Shown here one piece after another: positions 21,423 to 28,811 of a stretch of 35,197 nt of DNA (position 1 is its first letter; each line of letters starts with the position of its first letter). The DNA lies in NCBI GenBank assembly GCA_017656505.1, contig JACDNU010000027.1:1-35197 (forward strand). Direction: 5' to 3'. Below the pieces are notes generated by a model. It worked only from the letters and a program-made list of their open reading frames with translations, was not told the DNA's origin and ran no database searches. The translations under genes and the position numbers were made by a program. The stretch comes from Archaeoglobus sp. Lineage in GTDB: Archaea; Halobacteriota; Archaeoglobi; Archaeoglobales; Archaeoglobaceae.

Positions 21423-22454
21423 ATGGCCAAGATGGAAAGGATAAGGAAGCAGATACTCCAGAATCTCATCGAGCCTAGATCAGTTTACGAGCTGCTGTAC
21501 TTTCAGGACGCAAGTCTGCCAGAGATCTTCGAGTTGCTTAAAACACTGGAGAATGATGGGATAATAAGACTGAGCAATGGAAAAGTTGAGTTGACTGAGA
21601 AAGGGAGGAAAGAGGCGGAAGAAACTAAAGTGAAATACTTTGGCAACATCTACTGCGAGTTTTGTGAAGGAACGGGAATAAGTCTGACAGAGGAATTCTC
21701 CGAAGTTCTTGAAAAGTACAAGGAAATAGCAGCTAAAAGACCGGAGGCGATTGAGGAATACGATCAAGGATTCATCAGCACGAAAGGGGTCATTAGAAGG
21801 GTCGAATTTATCTACGAGCGGGGGGATCTCGCTAACTCGAAAATCTTTGTTGTTGGTGATGATGACCTGCTCAGCATCGCAGCCTCACTTACTGGCTTAC
21901 CATCGAAAATTTTTGTTGTGGATATCGATGAAAGGCTGATTGACTTCATAAACGAAACGGCAAAAGAGCTCAGCCTTCCACTTGAAGCTATGGTTTATGA
22001 TGTTCAGCAGGCTTTTCCAGTTGAGTTGAGGAAGAAGTTTGATGTTTTCGTAACCGATCCGGTTGAGACGATTCCCGGCTTGAAACTTTTCCTTTCTAGA
22101 GGGGTTTCAACGCTGAAAGGCGAGGGATGCTCTGGCTACTTCGGAATCACAACTCTTGAAGCCTCGCGAAAGAAATGGTACGAAATTCAGCGAATGATCC
22201 TTGAAATGGGCTTCGCTATTACAGACATAAGAAGGCACTTCAATGTTTATCCGGAAGAGGACAAGAACTTCTTCAGATTTCAAGAGAAGCTGCCCATAGT
22301 TAAGAAACTCGGTGCCAAAATCGACTTCAACTGGTATAATTCCTCTCTTTTCAGGATAGAAGCAATAACCGATCCAAAACCCCTCGTGGAAGGGGAGATG
22401 AGGATTGATGAGAAGGTTTACAAAGATAGTGAGAGCTGGGCAACTCCCTATTAA
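21423..22454 (+). CDS. bpsA: N4-bis(aminopropyl)spermidine synthase (branched polyamine synthase, BpsA/DUF43 family)
   Basis: Product of 343 residues. An N-terminal winged-helix-like part (about 1-65), a C78xxC81 pair, and a Rossmann-like aminopropyltransferase core follow. The family active-site motifs GDDD (145-148, in FVVGDDDLL) and DPVE (212-215, in VTDPVE) are visible, as is FVVDIDERLIDF (165-175). Known BpsA enzymes of hyperthermophiles add two aminopropyl groups to the central nitrogen of spermidine, making a branched polyamine that stabilises nucleic acids at high temperature. It starts 14 bases after speH, which supplies decarboxylated SAM. This pair implies a hyperthermophilic host. 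Confidence 0.9.
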   Translation: MAKMERIRKQILQNLIEPRSVYELLYFQDASLPEIFELLKTLENDGIIRLSNGKVELTEKGRKEAEETKVKYFGNIYCEFCEGTGISLTEEFSEVLEKYKEIAAKRPEAIEEYDQGFISTKGVIRRVEFIYERGDLANSKIFVVGDDDLLSIAASLTGLPSKIFVVDIDERLIDFINETAKELSLPLEAMVYDVQQAFPVELRKKFDVFVTDPVETIPGLKLFLSRGVSTLKGEGCSGYFGITTLEASRKKWYEIQRMILEMGFAITDIRRHFNVYPEEDKNFFRFQEKLPIVKKLGAKIDFNWYNSSLFRIEAITDPKPLVEGEMRIDEKVYKDSESWATPY

Positions 22455-22491
22455 ATTTTTCACAATTCCTTCTAAAATTTAGGTTATCCGA

Positions 22492-22501
22492 AAATTTAAT
22501 T
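22492..22501 (+). promoter_or_regulatory. TATA box for the NifX/MinD/Mrp cluster
   Basis: AAATTTAATT with CCGAAA (BRE-like) just before it. It is centred 28 bases upstream of the ATG at 22525 with no ribosome binding site between, so the first gene is probably leaderless. Confidence 0.55.
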
Positions 22502-22524
22502 TACAGCTCTGTTTTCTTAAGCCC

Positions 22525-22959
22525 ATGGAACAGAAAATTGCTTTTTCAACGGTAAATGGTGGGCTGGATGATATAGTAACGGAGATTTTCGGAAGATGTC
22601 CGAAATTCACGATTGTTACTGTAAAAGATGGAGATTTTGATGTTGAAATCATCGAAAATTCCTTTGCCACCCATGCAGGTGGAGTAGGGATAGCCGTATC
22701 GCAGGAGCTTGCAAGGAAAGGTGTGAAGGCTGTAGTCACTGGCAGAGTTGGATTCAACGCTATGGAAGTGCTAAAGAAGGCTGGCATCAAAGCTTACAAT
22801 GGAGCAAATCTAAGGGTTGAGGATGCTTTAAAAAAGCTACTCGACGGGAAGCTTCCTGAGATAACCGCAGGCGGGAAAGGCATGGGAGGTATGGGTGGCA
22901 TGGGAGGCAGAGGTATGGGTATGGGCAGAGGCATGGGAAGAGGCATGGGTAGATGGTAA
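22525..22959 (+). CDS. NifX/NifB-fold (dinitrogenase cofactor biosynthesis) protein with Gly/Met/Arg tail
   Basis: Product of 144 residues. The first 110 or so are a dinitrogenase iron-molybdenum cofactor biosynthesis domain (MTH1175/NifX fold): AFSTVNGGLDDIVTEIFGRCPKFTIV, ATHAGGVGIAVSQELARKGVKAVVTGRVG, and AYNGANLRVEDALKKLLDG. Residues 116-144 are a Gly/Met/Arg tail with seven Met, made of GMGG and GRGM repeats. The fold binds Fe-Mo or Mo-Cu sulfide clusters in related proteins. It is the first gene of a five-gene cluster with MinD-type ATPases, as in the ORP (orange protein) operons of sulfate reducers. The Met-rich tail may bind a soft metal such as Cu(I); that is inference. Confidence 0.88.
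   Translation: MEQKIAFSTVNGGLDDIVTEIFGRCPKFTIVTVKDGDFDVEIIENSFATHAGGVGIAVSQELARKGVKAVVTGRVGFNAMEVLKKAGIKAYNGANLRVEDALKKLLDGKLPEITAGGKGMGGMGGMGGRGMGMGRGMGRGMGRW
22870..22956 (+). repeat. GGCATG/GGTATG-type repeat encoding the Gly-Met-Arg tail
   Basis: About ten units of six or nine bases (GGCATGGGA, GGTATGGGT, AGAGGCATG) repeat to the end of the gene. The unit length keeps frame and gives GMG, GRG steps. Confidence 0.85.
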
Positions 22960-23015
22960 ATTTGATGGTGGATGATGGTAAATAGCCGATATTACTAAGA
23001 TACTAAGGGATCCGA

Positions 23016-23840
23016 ATGAGGATAGCAATTGCTTCTGGAAAAGGTGGTACGGGGAAAACGACTGTTGCGGTGAATCTGGCTTACTTCAATAGACTCGATC
23101 TTGTGGACTTGGACGTTGAAGAACCGAATGCATACATATTTTTCAAAAATAAGGATAATGAGGTCAACGAGATCAATGAGATTAGTGAAGACGTGTTCAC
23201 GTTTTTACCAGAGGTTTTGAAGGATAAATGTACCCTCTGCGGCGTGTGTAGGGATGTATGTGCCTTTCATGCCATAATAATCTTCGATGAGGTCGAAATT
23301 CTGAGTGATCTCTGCCACAGCTGTAAAGCCTGCATGTATCTCTGCCCGGAAAAGGCGATAGTCGAGGGAGCGAGAAAAATCGGAGAGATAAAAACGATTG
23401 AGAACGGAATAAAACTCACCTACGGGAGGCTGAGGGTTGGGGAAGCGTCAGCTGTTCCCCTCATCAAGAAAGTGAAGGAGAAAATTGATGCCTCCGGCGA
23501 TGTGATCATTGACTGCCCACCCGGAAATTCTTGTCCTGTTGTTGAATGCATCGAGGACTCAGACTTCGTTATTCTTGTGGCTGAGCCATCTCCTTTCAGT
23601 CTGCACGACATCAAGATCACGATGGAGATTGTGAAGAAAATTGGAGTTAGCTATGGTGTTGTGATAAACAAGCATGGCTTGCCTTTTGACATTGAAGAAA
23701 AGCTGAAAGGTGTTGAGATACTGGGAAAGATACCCTTTTCAATGGATGCTGCTGAAAAATACTCCAAGGGAGAGCTTATGATTGAGTATGAGGGAATATT
23801 TAGGGAGATCTACGACAGAGTTAGGGAGATGATGGGATGA
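23016..23840 (+). CDS. MinD-family P-loop ATPase with inserted 2[4Fe-4S] ferredoxin domain (first copy)
   Basis: Product of 274 residues. The deviant Walker A is ASGKGGTGKTT (6-16), followed by LVDLDVEEPN. Between about 70 and 115 a ferredoxin domain is inserted: C72, C75, C78, C82 and C100, C103, C106, C110. The ATPase resumes with VIIDCPPGNSCPVVECI and VAEPSPFSLHDIKITMEIVKKIG. Such proteins occur in pairs in many anaerobes; in Desulfovibrio they bind the ORP complex. A short Asn/Glu/Ile repeat (NEVNEINEIS, 48-57) interrupts the N-terminal part. It overlaps the second copy by four bases (ATGA). Confidence 0.9.
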   Translation: MRIAIASGKGGTGKTTVAVNLAYFNRLDLVDLDVEEPNAYIFFKNKDNEVNEINEISEDVFTFLPEVLKDKCTLCGVCRDVCAFHAIIIFDEVEILSDLCHSCKACMYLCPEKAIVEGARKIGEIKTIENGIKLTYGRLRVGEASAVPLIKKVKEKIDASGDVIIDCPPGNSCPVVECIEDSDFVILVAEPSPFSLHDIKITMEIVKKIGVSYGVVINKHGLPFDIEEKLKGVEILGKIPFSMDAAEKYSKGELMIEYEGIFREIYDRVREMMG

Positions 23841-24700
23841 GTTTGAAGAGAATCACGGTAATCAGCGGAAAAGGAGGGACAGGGAAAACGACGATAGCTG
23901 CGATGCTGGCATATCTTGCGTCGTTGGAAGGTAGGGTGGTGATATCGGATGCTGATGTGGATGCACCAAATCTACCCATCCTGCTGAAAGTTGAGAGAAT
24001 CGAGACGAAACCATACTACGGAATGCAGAAAGCAAGAATTGATCGGAATAGATGCACCGAATGCGGTCTTTGCGAGGAGATGTGTAGCTTTGATGCAATA
24101 AAAGAGCTAGAGGTCGATCTTAAAAAATGCGAGGGATGCAGACTTTGCTATGAAATTTGCCCAGCGAATGCGATAGAGCTAATTGACGCACAGGCGGGAG
24201 AACTTTACATATCAAATACGTTCATGGGAAAGATTGTTCATGGGCTTCTCTTCCCCGGGGAGGAGAACAGTGGAAAGCTCGTAACTGAGGTGAAGGAGAT
24301 CTCACAGAAAATCGCAGAAAGCGAGGAATGCGATTACCTAATAACCGACGGCCCACCGGGAATAGGCTGCCCTGTCATAGCATCACTAAATGGAACCGAC
24401 GTCGCTGTAGTTGTAGCAGAGCCAACTCTATCGGCAATCTCTGACTTTGAGAGGGTGGTGGAGCTGGCGAGGCGGATGAATATCGAGGTTAAAGCTTTGG
24501 TAAATAAATCCACGATAAATCCCGAACTTACCTTGAAAATCAAAGAATTCTGCGGGGAAGAGGAGATAGAAGTTATTGGAGAGATTCCTTACGATAAAAG
24601 CATAACTGAGCAGATATCAGCCCTTCAATTTCCTTTTAAGGGTAATGCTGCTGAAAAGATTGAAGAATCATGGAATAGGCTGAAGAATGGAATAGATTGA
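23837..24700 (+). CDS. MinD-family P-loop ATPase with inserted 2[4Fe-4S] ferredoxin domain (second copy)
   Basis: Product of 287 residues, paralogous to the preceding gene. Walker A ISGKGGTGKTT (9-19) and VVISDADVDAPN lie at the N-terminus. The inserted ferredoxin has C73, C76, C79, C83 and C98, C101, C104, C108. Then come YLITDGPPGIGCPVIASLNGTD and VAEPTLSAISDFERVVELARRM. The two ATPases share organisation but are diverged and are likely a heterodimer. The gene is translationally coupled to the first copy. No ribosome-independent promoter is evident inside. Confidence 0.9.
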   Translation: MSLKRITVISGKGGTGKTTIAAMLAYLASLEGRVVISDADVDAPNLPILLKVERIETKPYYGMQKARIDRNRCTECGLCEEMCSFDAIKELEVDLKKCEGCRLCYEICPANAIELIDAQAGELYISNTFMGKIVHGLLFPGEENSGKLVTEVKEISQKIAESEECDYLITDGPPGIGCPVIASLNGTDVAVVVAEPTLSAISDFERVVELARRMNIEVKALVNKSTINPELTLKIKEFCGEEEIEVIGEIPYDKSITEQISALQFPFKGNAAEKIEESWNRLKNGID

Positions 24701-24784
24701 GGTGTGGATTAGAATAATAAGTTAGGATAATAAAATAATAATAGATAAAAATATAAAATAACAAAAAAATTGGGAGGTGATTGG
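24701..24784. promoter_or_regulatory. A/T-rich low-complexity spacer before mrp, possible promoter
   Basis: Repeated AATAATA and GATAA units with ATATAAAATA near 24751-24760, ending in the strong ribosome binding site GGGAGGTGATT (about 24772-24782). The TATA-like sequence is too close to the start codon for a normal leader if it drives this gene, so the promoter call is weak. Confidence 0.35.
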
Positions 24785-25564
24785 ATGGCTAAAGGAAAGC
24801 CAGTTGAAATCGAAGAAAAAGAAAAAAGGATAATGGAGAAAATGAAGAAGATCGGAAAGAAAGTTGCGGTTATGAGCGGTAAAGGAGGAGTTGGTAAGTC
24901 GTCTGTGACAGCGATGCTTGCCGTTCATCTCGCGAAGAAGGGCAAGAGAGTTGGAGTATTCGATACCGATTTCCTTGGACCTAGCATTCCGAAACTTTTC
25001 GGACTTGAGGATGCAAGGCTAGGCTTTACTCAGGAGGGCATGGAGCCGGTGACGACGAAGCTTGGGATCAGGGTGATGTCGATTCACTTCATGCTCCCGA
25101 GCAAAGAACAGCCCGTCATATGGCGAGGCCCGATGATCGCGAAAGTTCTGCTTGAATTTCTTGAAAAGGTGCATTGGGGTGAGCTGGATTACTTGCTCTT
25201 CGATTTACCTCCTGGCACCGGTGATGTTCCACTCACGATAATGCAGAGCTCAAAGCCCGATGCAATAGTTGTCGTTACAACTCCCCAAGATCTTGCTAAA
25301 GAAATAGTGGAGAAGGGCGTGAACATGGCCATCCATCTTGGTGTGGATGAGATCCATCTCGTTGAGAACATGAGCTACTTCAAATGCCCGAATTGCGGGC
25401 ATATAAGCTACATTTTCGGAGAAAGTAAGGTAGGCGACCTCACATTAAAATACGGCCTGAATGCTGAGGCAAAGATCCCGATAAATCCGAAAATATCGGA
25501 GCTTGGAGATTCAGGAAAGATTGAAGATCTGAACGAAGATTATTTCGAGGGTATGAACCTTTAA
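24785..25564 (+). CDS. Mrp/NBP35-type iron-sulfur cluster carrier ATPase
   Basis: Product of 259 residues from the ATG at 24785; an in-frame TTG at 24770 would lie inside the ribosome binding site. Walker A is MSGKGGVGKSS (30-40), then GVFDTDFLGPSIP, the switch region DLPPGTGDVPLTIMQ (140-154), and the cluster-binding CPNC (C201, C204) in NMSYFKCPNCGHISYIFG. These proteins hold a bridging [4Fe-4S] cluster and pass it to apo-proteins. In this cluster it probably serves maturation of the neighbouring NifX-fold proteins, comparable with MrpORP in Desulfovibrio, in which both parts are fused. Confidence 0.9.
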   Translation: MAKGKPVEIEEKEKRIMEKMKKIGKKVAVMSGKGGVGKSSVTAMLAVHLAKKGKRVGVFDTDFLGPSIPKLFGLEDARLGFTQEGMEPVTTKLGIRVMSIHFMLPSKEQPVIWRGPMIAKVLLEFLEKVHWGELDYLLFDLPPGTGDVPLTIMQSSKPDAIVVVTTPQDLAKEIVEKGVNMAIHLGVDEIHLVENMSYFKCPNCGHISYIFGESKVGDLTLKYGLNAEAKIPINPKISELGDSGKIEDLNEDYFEGMNL

Positions 25565-25582
25565 ACTTAGGGGGTGGGAGAC

Positions 25583-25969
25583 ATGGCGATAAAAGTTGCA
25601 ATTCCGTGTATGGATGATAGGGGGTTGGATTCCTTCGTTTCCCAACATTTTGGAAGGGCGAGATACTTCTACATTGCCGAAATTGAGGACGGAGAGATTA
25701 GGGGGGAAGTCGTGGAACTTCCTTTCGAAGACCACATGCCGGGCGACATTCCGAGATTCCTTCAATCTTTGGGAGTTGACACGGTTCTTGCATATGGTCT
25801 AGGAATGAGGGCTCAGACTTTCTTCAACCAAATGGGGATCAGAGTTATCACGGGAGCGTATGGGAGTGTTAGGGAAGTTCTTGAGGGTTTCCTTAAGGGC
25901 AGCCTTGTTCTCGATGAGAGATGGGAGGAAAGGGAAGACTTTCGAAAGCACGAGGGTTGTAAAGATTAG
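25583..25969 (+). CDS. NifX/MTH1175-fold protein (ORP-like)
   Basis: Product of 128 residues. The dinitrogenase-cofactor fold shows as VAIPCMDDRGLDSFVSQHFGRARYFYIAEIEDG, PGDIPRFLQSLGVDTVLAYGLG and AYGSVREVLEGFLKGSL. It lacks the Met-rich tail of the first gene and has a charged tail ending KHEGCKD. The ATG at 25583 follows GGGGGTG (about 25570-25576); an in-frame GTG at 25574 would sit inside that site. It is the last gene of the cluster and convergent with the ABC-2 permease. By position next to mrp it is the better candidate for an ORP-like metal-cluster protein. Confidence 0.87.
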   Translation: MAIKVAIPCMDDRGLDSFVSQHFGRARYFYIAEIEDGEIRGEVVELPFEDHMPGDIPRFLQSLGVDTVLAYGLGMRAQTFFNQMGIRVITGAYGSVREVLEGFLKGSLVLDERWEEREDFRKHEGCKD

Positions 25970-25972
25970 AAA

Positions 25973-27010
25973 TTAAATTCTAACCATCTTTTTTGAGACG
26001 AAGAGCAGCAGGATTCCCAAAGCAAAATAAAGAGGCACAACTTCTATTCCAAATTCGGTTCCGGCTGCAAGCCTTGAGATTAGAGAAGATGGGGTCAGGG
26101 GATGGATGAAGAGAACAGGAATTATGCCGATGGTAACGAGTGAGAAAACGAGCTGGGATCTTTCTCTGTCTTTGAAGAAGGTGACTATGAAGGCTGAGAC
26201 TGAAATCATCAGGAAGGAAAAGGAGTAGGCTATCGATAATACCAGGAAAAAGTTGTGTATCTCTACGCCATTCAGCATCAGCAAAAGGAGCCAGAGTGGA
26301 GTAAGGATTACTGGCAGCAAAATTGCAGCCAAGATCTTTCCTGAAACTATTTCATCCTTTTTGCAAGCTGCAAGCAGCAAATCAATCGTTCCTGTCTCTT
26401 TTTCTTCCGTTATGAGATCGATGAAAAGACCCGAAGCAATAACTGCTGTTGTGATCATCATCAACGGGATCAGAACAACATAGATGAACTTGAACACCAT
26501 CGAAATGCCATTGGGGATTATGAGCTCCTCACCACTTGCAGAATAAACGAAAAGCTTTCCACCTGCCGGCATACCCCTTAGCTTTCTTAAGTAGTCTTGG
26601 TATTCGAGCAGCTTCTTCTTCAGGATTATCGATGCCTGAATCGATTTAACCTCATCTCTCGGGAGAAAAATTTTAACGTAGTTCGAACCCTTGGTGAGGT
26701 TTTCCTTTGGCAGCCACAGGATAACATCGATTTTTCCAGCGTAGAAGTCGTAAAAGGCATCGTTGAGCGAGGCATAGTGCTTTCCATCAAAGAAAGATTG
26801 TAGAATCGGTGCATCCCCGGCAACTCCTATCTTCAGCTCGTTCTCAAAAAGAATGTTCAGATAGGTGGGATTGTAGAGAATCAGGAGGCCGAAGGTAAGA
26901 ACGGAAGCGAAGGAGGCTACGAAGATTAAAAGAAGGATTACGCTCACAAAGGTTCTTTCCCTGAGCATACTTCCTAGGTCTTTCAGGGCTATGGCAACCG
27001 ATACCTTCAA
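25973..27010 (-). CDS. ABC-2 type transporter permease
   Basis: Product of 345 residues. One membrane segment is near the N-terminus (about 20-50: VSVILLLIFVASFASVLTFGLLI), followed by an extracytoplasmic domain of about 130 residues and a cluster of five or six membrane segments at the C-terminus with EEKETGTIDLLLAACKKDEIV, the ABC-2 intracellular coupling motif. It starts at TTG 27010, whose TTGA overlaps the stop of the upstream permease, with GGGAGGTG (about 27018-27025) as ribosome binding site. It forms an exporter with the fused permease and the divergent ATPase, similar to NatAB-type systems. Confidence 0.85.
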   Translation of the reverse strand: MKVSVAIALKDLGSMLRERTFVSVILLLIFVASFASVLTFGLLILYNPTYLNILFENELKIGVAGDAPILQSFFDGKHYASLNDAFYDFYAGKIDVILWLPKENLTKGSNYVKIFLPRDEVKSIQASIILKKKLLEYQDYLRKLRGMPAGGKLFVYSASGEELIIPNGISMVFKFIYVVLIPLMMITTAVIASGLFIDLITEEKETGTIDLLLAACKKDEIVSGKILAAILLPVILTPLWLLLLMLNGVEIHNFFLVLSIAYSFSFLMISVSAFIVTFFKDRERSQLVFSLVTIGIIPVLFIHPLTPSSLISRLAAGTEFGIEVVPLYFALGILLLFVSKKMVRI

Positions 27011-28713
27011 ATCCTCACACCTCCCAGAGCTAGCAGAATTCCATAGTCATAGATGAAATGCACTACCACAGCAGTGCTAAATGCAATGGCGTAGCTTCTT
27101 TTCCTTATCAGAAACGCAAAACAGAAGAGGGTTAGTAAGTGCAAAGCCAGAGGCAGGAGCAGATAGCTTGCAAGCAAGAGATCCATGTAGTTTCTTCCTA
27201 TTTCAATCAGCGCAAGAATCTTTTCTCCGGCAAAGAAGCCTACCGCAGTCAAAACGGAAGCTGCTAATATCCCGGAGTTCTTATAGGAGTTCTTGTAGGC
27301 AGCGTAAACTATGGATGTTTTGAAGAGCTCCTCCACCAAAGAAATTCCGAGGATGAAAACTGCTATGGATAGCTGTAAGGGCATCGTGAATATGATTGAA
27401 ATCAGCATGAATTCAGCGATGAAAACGAATGGTATTGATAGTATTGAAGCGAAAAGGCAGTGCAAAGGACTTTTTATCCATTTTCGGAGGGTGAGTAAGA
27501 CCTTCCTTTCGATTGAGTCCAGATACATAACTTCGGCATCCATCATCCTGATGGAAATGAAGGAAAGAACCGCAAAGAGAATGTAGAACTGGGAGGTTGA
27601 GAGAAGGTAGTCGCTTAAATCCAATTCTCCAGTCTCGAAAAGTATTAGCATGTTGGTGATCGGGGAGATCTTCGAAACGGGAATGGTGCCTGAGAATATG
27701 GCCGGAATAAAAAGATAGGCTGTTATGATGAAGGATGAGACCATAATGAGAAAAGTCATTTCCTTGTAACTCCTTGAGAGAAAGACTATGCAGGCTTGGA
27801 GTGAGAAGGCGAAGAGGATAAAGGGGAGGACAAAAAGAATAGCTAGTAAACTCTCTTTTAGCAAAAAAGAGGTTGAAATTATGAATAAAGAGGAGATAAC
27901 AAGGTAAGGAAGGAGTTTTCCGATGTAAATCTCAATTGGCTTTAGGGGAGTTGAAAGCAAAACGTCAAGCCTTCTCAGCGTTTTGTCTTCGAGCAAAGAA
28001 GCTGAGAAAAGCTGTATCGTAAAGTAGGAAGGAATTATGAAGAAGAAAGCAAGGACCATCTTGCTCAGCAAGCTCTGGGGGTTAAAGTCTTCCGGAATCG
28101 TGTAACCCGTTTTCTGCTTAATCGGGAGATTTGATTGAGGGGAGGTTAGCTTGTTCAGGGACTCTTTAATTATTTCCTCCCCTTTTCCGACCTTGCTTTC
28201 ACCTTCTGGGATCACATCATACTTTTTAATCTCAGGAATGGAGAGGTTTTTAATGCTTGGAACGCTCACTTTTTCCCTCTCCAGAAATTCTGCCTTCACA
28301 AAAACTGGAAAAGCTTCGGATCCAAATCTTTCGTAGAGCTGGAACTCATAGTTTTGCTTTACAAGCTTTCTCAACTCATCCACAGCCGCCAAAGACTTGT
28401 CCGTTCCAGTAATAATAGCCTTGTAATATCCATTGCTGTAGGTAAGATGCACGTCCGAATTCTTTGAGTTAAGGAATCTGTAGTCGTTGATCTGCATTCC
28501 AGAAACTTCATAGAGGTAGGAATCGGATCTCATGCCGAAACCAACGGAAAAGTAAAGCAAGGAGATTGATACTAGTGAGATCAGAATCAAAATGAGAAAT
28601 GAAGTTTTTGAGTATTTTTTCCTCGATTTTTTTAGTTCGATGGATGAAACCCTGAAAATTTTGAAAATTCTGGAAACTCTGGGTAGGTGCCTGCTGTGTT
28701 TACTCATCATCAT
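27007..28713 (-). CDS. ABC-2 permease fused to a PrsW-like intramembrane protease domain
   Basis: Product of about 568 residues. Residues about 40-390 are an ABC-2 permease: a first membrane segment, a large extracytoplasmic domain, then several membrane segments around LLEDKTLRRLDVLLSTPLKPIEIYIGK. The C-terminal 170 or so add further membrane segments with PrsW/CPBP-type signatures: E461-E462-x-x-K465 (VEELFK), GFFAGE (E497), a His at about 525 (ALHLLTLF), and HFIYD (H552, D556). These correspond to the catalytic set of glutamic-type intramembrane proteases. The ATG cluster at 28713/28710/28707 is chosen over an upstream in-frame TTG because it lies about 26 bases from a TATA box (28730-28737). 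Substrate unknown. Confidence 0.8.
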   Translation of the reverse strand: MMMSKHSRHLPRVSRIFKIFRVSSIELKKSRKKYSKTSFLILILISLVSISLLYFSVGFGMRSDSYLYEVSGMQINDYRFLNSKNSDVHLTYSNGYYKAIITGTDKSLAAVDELRKLVKQNYEFQLYERFGSEAFPVFVKAEFLEREKVSVPSIKNLSIPEIKKYDVIPEGESKVGKGEEIIKESLNKLTSPQSNLPIKQKTGYTIPEDFNPQSLLSKMVLAFFFIIPSYFTIQLFSASLLEDKTLRRLDVLLSTPLKPIEIYIGKLLPYLVISSLFIISTSFLLKESLLAILFVLPFILFAFSLQACIVFLSRSYKEMTFLIMVSSFIITAYLFIPAIFSGTIPVSKISPITNMLILFETGELDLSDYLLSTSQFYILFAVLSFISIRMMDAEVMYLDSIERKVLLTLRKWIKSPLHCLFASILSIPFVFIAEFMLISIIFTMPLQLSIAVFILGISLVEELFKTSIVYAAYKNSYKNSGILAASVLTAVGFFAGEKILALIEIGRNYMDLLLASYLLLPLALHLLTLFCFAFLIRKRSYAIAFSTAVVVHFIYDYGILLALGGVRI

Positions 28714-28729
28714 GATTTTCAGAAGTGTC

Positions 28730-28738
28730 AAATATATC
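28730..28738. promoter_or_regulatory. Shared divergent TATA box of the ABC exporter
   Basis: AAATATATC is centred about 25 bases from the minus-strand ATG cluster (28707-28713) and 22-25 bases from the plus-strand ATG pair (28755, 28758). One element seems to drive two leaderless divergent transcripts. Confidence 0.5.
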
Positions 28739-28754
28739 AGTATTCAAAAACCTC

Positions 28755-28808
28755 ATGATGAAGACCATGAAGACTACAATGAAGACACAGAAAACTACTG
28801 CGGTGTAA
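28755..28808 (+). CDS. Possible 17-codon leader ORF before the ABC ATPase
   Basis: Encodes MMKTMKTTMKTQKTTAV and stops (TAA 28806-28808) three bases before the ATG of the ATPase, in the same frame. GGTG (28802-28805) inside its end is the ATPase's ribosome binding site. The Met/Lys/Thr repeat looks like slippage-derived sequence. The TATA box position makes its first ATG the likely mRNA 5' end. Coding status is unproven. Confidence 0.35.
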   Translation: MMKTMKTTMKTQKTTAV

Positions 28809-28811
28809 ATT

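Noticed and set aside
23016-24700. Nitrogenase iron protein (NifH) or chlorophyllide reductase for the two MinD-type ATPases
   Set aside because: The ferredoxin domains are inserted within the ATPase, the NifH cluster-ligand Cys pattern is absent, and no nifDK-like genes are present.
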